A stretch of 36,517 nucleotides of DNA from an uncultured Bacteroidota bacterium (GTDB lineage: Bacteria; Bacteroidota; Bacteroidia; Bacteroidales; GWA2-32-17), in contig CAILUD010000232.1 in assembly GCA_903837285.1 (NCBI GenBank), positions 1 through 36,517 of the forward strand. Direction: 5' to 3'. A program made the position numbers and the translations under genes. This document shows positions 1 to 7,500 of the stretch, in pieces; position 1 is the stretch's first letter; each line of letters starts with the position of its first letter. The notes beneath the pieces were generated by a model. The model was not told the DNA's origin. It saw only the letters and a list, made by a program, of their open reading frames with translations, and did not search any database.

Positions 1-443
1 CCAATTCCATAAATACAACTAACCGATGAAACAACAATTACATCTTGTCTGCCAGAAAGTAAAGCAGAAGTTGCGCTTAACCTAAGTTTTTCAATTTCAT
101 CATTTATTGCAAGATCTTTTTCAATGTATGTGTCTGATGATGGAATATAAGCTTCGGGTTGATAATAATCGTAATATGAAACAAAATACTCTACTTTATT
201 CTCAGGAAAAAATTGTTTGAATTCAGAGTATAACTGAGCGGCAAGAGTTTTATTATGACTTAATATTAATGCTGGTCTTTTTACCTGTGCAAGCATATTT
301 GCAATTGTAAATGTTTTACCAGAACCAGTTACGCCGAGTAGTGTTTGATATTTTAAATCAGAATTTATTCCATCAACCAACTGTTTAATAGCTTCTGGCT
401 GGTCTCCTGTTGGAACAAATGGTGAAATAAGTTTTAATTCCAT
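1..443 (-). CDS. uvrB: Excinuclease ABC subunit UvrB, N-terminal part (cut by window edge)
   Basis: UvrB is the DNA-damage recognition helicase of nucleotide excision repair and works in the cytoplasm with UvrA and UvrC. About 147 residues are visible, starting from the ATG at 443-441 with [19 protein letters not shown], the usual UvrB start. A Walker A motif (GVTGSGKT) follows, then the [11 protein letters not shown] segment and the [18 protein letters not shown] region that leads into the beta-hairpin wedging DNA strands. The reading frame is open to base 1, so the remaining three quarters or more of the protein lies outside the window. The next gene (555) is divergent, with 111 bases between them. 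Identification is firm from these motifs. Confidence 0.96.
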   Translation of the reverse strand, partial: MELKLISPFVPTGDQPEAIKQLVDGINSDLKYQTLLGVTGSGKTFTIANMLAQVKRPALILSHNKTLAAQLYSEFKQFFPENKVEYFVSYYDYYQPEAYIPSSDTYIEKDLAINDEIEKLRLSATSALLSGRQDVIVVSSVSCIYGI

Positions 444-505
444 AATGCAAAAATACCAAATATTTGAATTAGATATTTGGTAAAATTTTTGTAGCTAAAA
501 ATTAT

Positions 506-513
506 TATTTTTG
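506..513 (+). promoter_or_regulatory. Candidate -7 box (TATTTTTG) for the 555 gene
   Basis: TATTTTTG matches the Bacteroidota -7 consensus TAnnTTTG and lies about 40 bases before the ATG at 555. The nearest TTG for a -33 element (489-491) is only 14 bases away, shorter than usual, so this is weak evidence. Confidence 0.3.
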
Positions 514-554
514 AATAATATATAAAATATTGAAATTTAACTAAATCTAGTAAA

Positions 555-1364
555 ATGAATACTATTATGAAAGTTTATTTAACATTTATTTTAATGATAG
601 GAATTTCTCAAATTTCTTTTTCTCAAAAAATAAAAGTGATTTCTGCTTATGATAATCAGAATTCATACACAAGTGGATTATTTGCAATTCAGGATACTGC
701 TGTATATCGTTATAGCTGGTATTATCATGAATGGTTTGCGCTCGAGAATACTGGCCTTACACGAGTAAATGATACAGTTAAAGTTTCTTCATTAGCTGTT
801 TATAATAACAAAATAAATAATTCGAGTGGTATCTTTGTTTTCTCTGATACAGCAGTGTTTAATTATAATTGGTTTATTCAAACATGGTTTCCACTTTCTA
901 ATGCTGGACTTCCAAGAATTAACAATAAACCTGATGTAAGAATGTTAACTGTTTATGGTGATTCTGGCAGTAGTAGTAATAGCACTTTGTTTGCTTTGAC
1001 TGATACTGCAATATACAGCTATCAATGGTATCTTCATGAATGGTTTCCATTGTCGAATTTAGGTTTGTCGTTTTCAGTAAAAGAATTACAAGAAAATAAC
1101 ATAATGAATATAAATTCATTTCCAAATCCGTTTGATGAAAATATTTCAATAAAATTAAATTTGCCTGCTGGATTTAATGAAAAAATTAAAATTGCAATTT
1201 ATGATGAGAAAGGAATTCAGGTAAAATATTTCGAAAAAGAAAATTACACCTCTGTTGAACCTGTTGTTTTATCAGAATTAAATCAATTAACATCAGGGAT
1301 ATATTTTTGTGAAATAAAAGCTGGAGAAAAGTTTAAAACAATAAAGGTGATTAAGAAAAAATAA
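555..1364 (+). CDS. Secreted T9SS cargo protein with three internal ~50-residue repeats
   Basis: A 269-residue secreted protein. A hydrophobic signal peptide covers about residues 5-24. Three similar repeats follow at about 26-70, 76-121 and 127-171, each with the pattern [LI]FA..DTA[VI]Y.Y.W....WF.L.N.GL. The C-terminal ~85 residues are a type A T9SS sorting domain: SFPNPFDENISIKL, then a beta-rich stretch with IAIYDEKG and a terminal LTSGIYFCEIK...KTIKVIKK. Proteins with this tail cross the outer membrane by the type IX system and are often fixed to the surface. The repeats resemble beta-propeller-type blades in size and aromatic content, but three would not close a usual propeller. The second ATG (567) gives a more typical MK- signal start and may be the real one. 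Function unknown. Confidence 0.85.
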   Translation: MNTIMKVYLTFILMIGISQISFSQKIKVISAYDNQNSYTSGLFAIQDTAVYRYSWYYHEWFALENTGLTRVNDTVKVSSLAVYNNKINNSSGIFVFSDTAVFNYNWFIQTWFPLSNAGLPRINNKPDVRMLTVYGDSGSSSNSTLFALTDTAIYSYQWYLHEWFPLSNLGLSFSVKELQENNIMNINSFPNPFDENISIKLNLPAGFNEKIKIAIYDEKGIQVKYFEKENYTSVEPVVLSELNQLTSGIYFCEIKAGEKFKTIKVIKKK

Positions 1365-1420
1365 ATTAAATTATATTCTGTCTATTGTTTTAAAATAGTT
1401 TTACTAAATGTTTTATTGTT

Positions 1421-2437
1421 TTACAAAGTTGATATTTTTGAAAAAAGCTCAGATACTTTGTCTTTTGATTTTTTAAAAAATGCATGTCTTTGTTTTTCAG
1501 CCACTCCGCTAATTATCATAGATTTGCGCATAATATTTTTAAGCCATTCTTCTGTTTCGTTATAAAATACAGAATTAGTAGTTGCCATTGAATTAAATGT
1601 GTTATGTGTTAAATATAGTGTTTTTGTGTTTCCTGTGGTTACAAATATGTGATTATTCGTTAGTTGAAATTCACTTTGGTACATTGTAAAGTTTCCTTCA
1701 TTTACTGCCCATTTTTCCTCGGTAATAAATTTAGAACTTTTTTCAACTTGTTTTTCAATTGAACAAAGTAAATCTGTAATTTGTTTGCAAATTAGTAATG
1801 CATCTTCTTTTGTTGCAAAAAAGCCAGAATCCCATGCGTACTCAATAATTTTAAGGTTGCTTACAACAGTGTCTTCATGCCATATTTCTATTGAAGGAAT
1901 TTGTATGTATTCTTCTGCAATATTCTTACATAATTCAGATAATTTTGGATTAATGTTATTGATGCTAAATTTTTTCCCTTCGCATGAAGGTAAGTTTAAC
2001 ATTGCTTTTTGCCAAAAGAAAATTTTAAAAGCGGCCAAATCTGGAAACTGGAATTGATGAAATATAGGAATATCACCCGCAGCATAAATAATTTGTTTAG
2101 GATTTGCTCCGTTAATTTTTTTTAAGTCAGTAAGAATATTATTTACATATTCTTCAAATCCTGTTTCATTATTAATTAAGTTTTTAAAATAAAAATTGGC
2201 AGAAGAATCATCCGGGTTTGCAATTACATCTGGTGATATTTTATAATGACGGCATAATTTTACAAGTTCGTCCATACTTAATACCGATTCTCCTCTAAGT
2301 CTTCTGTATGCTCCGTCCTGACTTATTTCAAGTATATCAGCAATCTCATTAGCTAGTGAAATGTTTTTTGAAACAGATTTTTTTAGTCTGTCAAAGAATT
2401 TTATTTGCAGTGGGTTTTTTACTGAAGATTCTTCCAT
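1421..2437 (-). CDS. XRE-type helix-turn-helix transcriptional regulator with large C-terminal domain
   Basis: A DNA-binding protein of about 338 residues from the chosen start (MEESSVKNPLQIKFFDRL). A Cro/C1-like helix-turn-helix lies near the N terminus: the stretch SLANEIADILEIS, then the turn and recognition helix QDGAYRRLRGE, then LSMDELVKLCRHYKIS. The remaining ~270 residues are mostly alpha-helical with no motif I recognise and may be a sensor or dimerisation region. The frame extends 25 codons upstream to an ATG at 2512, but that extension does not precede the domain in the way I know for related proteins, so the internal ATG at 2437 is preferred. The gene is divergent from the envelope protein at 2677, a common arrangement for a regulator and its target. 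Ligand and targets are not deducible. Confidence 0.8.
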   Translation of the reverse strand: MEESSVKNPLQIKFFDRLKKSVSKNISLANEIADILEISQDGAYRRLRGESVLSMDELVKLCRHYKISPDVIANPDDSSANFYFKNLINNETGFEEYVNNILTDLKKINGANPKQIIYAAGDIPIFHQFQFPDLAAFKIFFWQKAMLNLPSCEGKKFSINNINPKLSELCKNIAEEYIQIPSIEIWHEDTVVSNLKIIEYAWDSGFFATKEDALLICKQITDLLCSIEKQVEKSSKFITEEKWAVNEGNFTMYQSEFQLTNNHIFVTTGNTKTLYLTHNTFNSMATTNSVFYNETEEWLKNIMRKSMIISGVAEKQRHAFFKKSKDKVSELFSKISTL

Positions 2438-2676
2438 ATTATTTATCAATATTTCATTAAATCTAGCAAATTCTTTTGCAATATATAATAATTTGATGAA
2501 ATGGTTTTGCATATTTTGCGAAAATGCATCTAGAATTCTAAAGATTTCAATTATATCTGCAAAAAACGATAAGTTGATATTAGTGCTTTGTTATTTTCAA
2601 TTTTAATTACCAGCCATTGATACTGAACTTTGCTTCATAAATCTGTAATTAATTTTAAACTTAAAGCAATTTCAAA

Positions 2677-3846
2677 ATGAAAACAAAAATTAGAAAAATC
2701 GGAACAATATTGCTAGTAATAGCATTATTTAGTGCATCAAATTTAATTAATGCACAAAATCAGACTAAATCTGTTGTCGCAGTTTTAAGTATTGACAGCA
2801 AGGGTATAGCGCAGGATTCTGGATTGGTAAGTTATATGGTTCATCTAGAGTTAGAAAAACAGAATTATTATAATGTGATGGATAAGTATGATGTAGAATT
2901 TGGGCTTACTAAAAACAATATTGACATAAAAAATTGTCTAGGTAAATCATGTGTTGTTGCGGCAGGAAAAATTTTAGGAGTTGATAAAGTTATAACCGGA
3001 AGTGTTGAGCGTTTTGGTGAAAAGATTGTTATTTCTTTAAAAGTAATTGATGTAAAAACTGAATTAGTTGAAAAGCAGGATGCAACTGAATATTTAAATC
3101 TTCAACCCGAATTACAAAAAATGATAATGATATCTGTTCAGAGAATGCTTGGTATTGAACAGGATATGAATATTGTAAATTTGTTAATTAATTATGATGC
3201 ACCAATTGAAAGTCCAAAAACACAACTTAATTTAAATGGGCCAAGAATGGGTGGCTCAATGATGTTTGGAGATGCTGCAAAAGTCTTAACTGGAAAAGAA
3301 AGCAACGGGGGATATAACATGTTTCCTGTTATGTTCGATTTTGGATGGCAAAAAGAATGGCAATATTTAAGTGCTGGAAATTTTCAAGCTTTAGTTGAAT
3401 TTATACCTATGATTAGTGGTATGGAATCTGGAAAATTTATTCCTTCGTTAACATTTCTTAATGGGTTTAGAATTGGAAAAGGAGGATGGGAGTTTGCATT
3501 TGGACCATCATTTAGAATTGTAAAAAAAGCATATGGTTTTTATGATGAAAATAACATTTTGGGTGATGGAGAAAATGCATGGCATATGGAAAATGAGTGG
3601 AATGTTATGGATACAAACAGTACTTATCCATTGCTGGTTCAGAATCCCTATCCTCTAACAAAAAGAATAGATAGCCGTGGCACACCTTTTTTATCAACTA
3701 GTTTAATCTTTGGAATAGGAAGAACTTTTAAGTCGGGATATTTAAATATACCTGTAAATATTTTTGTATCTCCACGAAAAGAGGGAACAACTGTTGGATT
3801 TTCTTTTGGTTTTAATATTCAAAAGAAAAAGCATATTGAAAAATAA
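2677..3846 (+). CDS. Envelope protein with TolB/CsgG-like N-terminal domain and predicted C-terminal barrel
   Basis: A 389-residue exported protein. The signal peptide covers about residues 1-26 and ends NLINAQ. Residues ~30-165 read like the nucleotide-binding-fold domain seen in TolB-N/CsgG-type lipoprotein partners: VVAVLSIDSKG, a D[KR]YDVEF-type segment, CLGKSCVVAAGKILGVDKVITGSV, and VISLKVIDVKTELVEK. Two cysteines (in NCLGKSCV) flank a short loop. The C-terminal half, from about residue 190, has alternating aromatic and glycine patterns (FDFGWQKEWQYLS, WEFAFGPSFRIVKKAYGF, FGIGRTF, GFSFGFNI) suggesting an outer-membrane beta-barrel or beta-sheet domain. No T9SS tail. It is divergent from the XRE regulator. 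A specific role is not known; involvement in envelope assembly or secretion is a guess from the N-terminal domain. Confidence 0.75.
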   Translation: MKTKIRKIGTILLVIALFSASNLINAQNQTKSVVAVLSIDSKGIAQDSGLVSYMVHLELEKQNYYNVMDKYDVEFGLTKNNIDIKNCLGKSCVVAAGKILGVDKVITGSVERFGEKIVISLKVIDVKTELVEKQDATEYLNLQPELQKMIMISVQRMLGIEQDMNIVNLLINYDAPIESPKTQLNLNGPRMGGSMMFGDAAKVLTGKESNGGYNMFPVMFDFGWQKEWQYLSAGNFQALVEFIPMISGMESGKFIPSLTFLNGFRIGKGGWEFAFGPSFRIVKKAYGFYDENNILGDGENAWHMENEWNVMDTNSTYPLLVQNPYPLTKRIDSRGTPFLSTSLIFGIGRTFKSGYLNIPVNIFVSPRKEGTTVGFSFGFNIQKKKHIEK

Positions 3847-3871
3847 AAACTGTTTTATTGTGTAAATATAA

Positions 3872-3968
3872 ACTGTTGGAGATAACTCCAACAGTGGCGC
3901 TAGATAACTCCAACAGTAGCGCTAGATAACTCCAACAGTGGCGATAAATAACTCCAACAGTGGTGTTA
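3872..3968. repeat. Tandem array of four 22-bp units with one inverted arm
   Basis: Four contiguous 22-base units lie at 3881-3902, 3903-3924, 3925-3946 and 3947-3968, sharing the core ATAACTCCAACAGTGGCG with one to a few differences. Just before them, ACTGTTGGAG (3872-3881) is the exact reverse complement of CTCCAACAGT in unit 1 (3886-3895), giving a 10-bp stem with an ATAA loop. The array starts 26 bases after the stop codon of the envelope protein gene, between that gene and a convergent one. There are no spacers, so it is not a CRISPR. Confidence 0.9.
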
Positions 3969-4023
3969 AAGGGACGTTAAATCTTCAATTTGTTAGCGAA
4001 ATAAAAGTATTGTGTAGTTAATC

Positions 4024-4533
4024 CTAAAAACAATAACCAATGCCTAATTTAGTGTTTAATCCACCACCTAATTGATTATCTTCAATTGTAGTTATAATTC
4101 CTACTTGTGCTTTAAATACAAATCCGTTTAAACCACAATAACTATAACCAATATAAAGTTCGAGCATTGAACCAAGAGTATCGCCACCACTTTGTATTTT
4201 AAGTGGATTATTGTTAGGATTTGTTCTAATTGTTACATTAACAAATAAACTTTTTGTTAAATCTGTATTATTTCTTTTTCGGTAAAAATAATATGTGGAA
4301 CCAATGCCAAGCATATTGTTTAAGATTACATTTCCATATACAATATCTAAACTTATATTTCGATTAACATAATATCCAATACCTGCGTGAACAAATTCCG
4401 GAAAGCCTAGTCCTGCAATAAAATATATTCTTTTGAAATTTGTTTTTAAGCTATCATTAGTAGTTTGACCGATAGTAGATTTTATTGTCAAATTAAAAAT
4501 TAAACAAATTATAAAATATTTAATTATACGCAT
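4024..4533 (-). CDS. Small secreted protein, probable outer-membrane beta-barrel
   Basis: A 169-residue protein with a signal peptide at about residues 1-22 (MRIIKYFIICLIFNLTIKST, cleavage near IGQ). The mature part alternates short beta-strand-like segments rich in Gly, Tyr and Phe: FIAGLGFPEFVHAGIGYYVN, NISLDIVYGNV, GIGSTYYFYR, GSMLELYIGYSYCGL, FKAQVGIITTI, and a terminal NTKLGIGYCF ending in an aromatic residue, as in many outer-membrane barrels. I do not recognise a family. It lies 62 bases downstream of the alpha-2-macroglobulin gene on the same strand, with a hairpin between them (4559-4586). Confidence 0.65.
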   Translation of the reverse strand: MRIIKYFIICLIFNLTIKSTIGQTTNDSLKTNFKRIYFIAGLGFPEFVHAGIGYYVNRNISLDIVYGNVILNNMLGIGSTYYFYRKRNNTDLTKSLFVNVTIRTNPNNNPLKIQSGGDTLGSMLELYIGYSYCGLNGFVFKAQVGIITTIEDNQLGGGLNTKLGIGYCF

Positions 4534-4558
4534 AGTCTTAATAGTAGAATAATATTAC

Positions 4559-4586
4559 CTCAGAGTCCTTTTTAAGAGACTCTGAG
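4559..4586. repeat. CTCAGAGTC...GACTCTGAG hairpin
   Basis: CTCAGAGTC (4559-4567) and GACTCTGAG (4578-4586) form a perfect 9-bp stem around a 10-base loop, between the A2M gene and the next gene on the same strand. No U-tract follows in the direction of transcription, so an intrinsic terminator is unlikely. A related hairpin occurs at 15562-15595. Confidence 0.7.
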
Positions 4587-4595
4587 ATAAATATT

Positions 4596-7500
4596 TTAAG
4601 GTTTTACAACATCAACCCACACGCCTTTACGTCGTGCATTAATTGTTGCATCGTACATTGCTTCGCAATTAATTGCAGGTAGGTAATAATGTCCGGTATA
4701 ACTTGCATTTAACAATACGCTGAATGTTTTTGTTTCTCCTGCTTTTAAATCAAAATATGTATAAACTCTGTCATCTCTAATATCCTGATAAGTAGGAATT
4801 GAGGATTTTGTTACATTATCAATTTCTAACAGACGCGTATTTATTATTTCCCAACCTGAAGGGAAAATTTGAGATAGTGCCATTTGTTTATACTCTAATG
4901 CAGTTGGATTAGTAAGTTTAACCTGAACGTAAAAATCTGTTCCTTGTTCGATATTCGAAGGATCTACAATTGAGCCTTCTAATGTTCTGTATATTGTTTC
5001 AGCTTTTAAACCATTTGATGCATCAGTTTCATTTCCTGCCTCAGGAATTCCTTCCATTATAATTCTGGCATATAAAACGCCATTACTGCCATTTTTAATG
5101 TTAATAGAAGATGCATCAACATTTTTAACTGGAATATTTGCTTGTGCAATATATTTTAAAGTATTTAAATTAACCCAGTTTCCACCTGCTGTTTGGAATG
5201 ATGCTTTAATTTGTCCTGATGGTTTTTGATCGCCGAGATATTTAGAAATAGCAACTAACGAATATGCTGTAGATTGTGTGCTATACCATTCATTGCCTGA
5301 AATCTGATCAGAAATATTCTTTAATAAATTAAATGCTTCTTTCTTTCTGCCTAATAAACTAAGCGTTTCGAGTATCATAGATTTATCTCGAACATCACTA
5401 CCATAAGTATAATAAAGTTCAGTGTATTTTGGAACATCAATACCAAGGCCTGCAATAAGTTTTTCTGCAATAGAAGTTTTTCCTGCTAATTGATAAGCTG
5501 CGGCCAGCCTCCATTTTGCCGAAGCAGAAAGGTTTTTGCATTCTTTTAAACGGTTCATCGGACCAATTTCTGCGGTGCCAGAAAGAGCAAGGGTGTATAA
5601 TCTGTATGCTTGTAACAATTGAGATGATGGTCCGTTATTTGTCCATTTTGAAGCCATTGTTTTCTGATATTTTTTCCATTTTTTCAAGAATGCATCAGAA
5701 ACAATATAGCCTTTCTTTTGAGCCTCGATAAGGAATTGACCGGCATAAGAAGTTCCCCATTCGTCAACATCTTGCCCACCCATCCAGTATGACATTCCTC
5801 CATTATAATTTTGGAATTGCATCAACCTCTGTATTCCGTACTTTATGTTTGCAGAAATCTCATCTTTTCTTTCCTTTGTTAAATCAACTAAATCTTCTAA
5901 ATAAAGTTGAGGGAATGCCGAAGAAGTCGTTTGTTCAATACAACCATGAGGGTATGTTATAAGATATTTTAAACGCTTCTCAAGATTTAGCGGTGGTATG
6001 GCAGAAAGCTCCAGAGTTATTTTGTTTGTACCTTCAATACCAATTGGTGTATAGTTTATTGTAACCGATTGTCCGCCTTCAATCATTTCACCTTTTGAAT
6101 CTGTAACTTTTGGATTAGGGTTTCTAACATCGAGCTCAACTTCATAATGTGCTTTTTCATTTCCTGAAACTGCATTAATTTCAACTTTAGCAATTCCTGT
6201 TTTCTTAAGCACTGTTAAATCAAATTCAACGTATTCTTCACCGTTTTCTTTAAAAGTTATGTTCTTTGTTGACGAACCTTCAATCTTTATAAGGTTATTT
6301 GTTTTTACTGAAATGCTAACATTTCTCACATTATTTTCCATTGCAAAAACACTTACTGGTAATTTTAGAGTTTCACTTGGTCCCAAAACACGTGGAAGTG
6401 TTGCTAAAACCATTAGTGGCTTTGTAACTGGAGTAGTTTTTTCTGCATTACCGTATGCACCGTTATCGCCAGCGATAACCATTGTTCTGACAGAACCTAC
6501 ATAATTTGGAAGTTTGATTTTATGAGTTTCTGTTTTTCCTCCTTTTAAGAAAAATGGTCCAATAAATTTAACCATTGGTTTAAATCGATTTGCTTTTTTG
6601 CTTCCACCAGACTTTTCGTCTCCATCACCACCAATACTTAATATTCTTTCAAGCTTGCCACCAAACGACCCAATTACCAAATCATATAAATCCCATGTTG
6701 TTACACCAAGTGCTTCTTTAGCAAAGAAACTTTCCCAAGGGTCAGGAGTTTTAAAACGGGTTAGGTCAAGCAAACCTTCATCAACAATGGCAAGAGTGTA
6801 TGTCATATCATGACCATTCTTCTCTTTTACATTAATATTTACTGTTGATTCTGCACGTAGTTTATCTGGCATATCTATTACCGGATAAATATGTGTTTTA
6901 GGGTCTTCAATTAGAATTGGCAGAATTCCATACATCCTAATTGGTAAATCGTTTGCAGTTTGTGCGTGAGGTTGTAGAAGTGTAATGTTAACATAAATAT
7001 TCGGTGTCATTTCTGCAGTTGTTTTGAAAGTAAATTGATTTAATTTACTGTATGATTCAACCCAGAAAGATTGAATTAGCTTAGTTCCGTTTTCAATACA
7101 CACCAATGCTCGTGCACCTTCACTTCCAGGAATTGTAAGATTAACATCATCGCCAACCTGATATTTATCTTTATCGGCAGTGAATGTAAGTTGAGTTGCA
7201 GCTCCAGAATGATCTTTAGATTCGCGACCAGCCCAACCTGGCCAATCGATGTAGACAATTTTTCCAGTAGAGTGACCACTTGTTAAATCTTTTGCAACAA
7301 CCATATAACGACCCCAATCAGGATAATTAATTTTAATATTCCATTTAGCTTTTCCGCCTGAAGAAGTAATAGTTTCGCGTTTTAATGGTTGAATATAAGA
7401 ATGACCATTGTAATTAGCTAAATATTCTTCAGATTGATCCCACCACCATTTCCAATCAATTTTATAAAATGATAATTCAATTTGATGAGGATTTGAAATT

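Noticed and set aside
3872..3968. Possible CRISPR array
   Set aside because: Units are 22 bases and directly contiguous, without spacers or cas genes.
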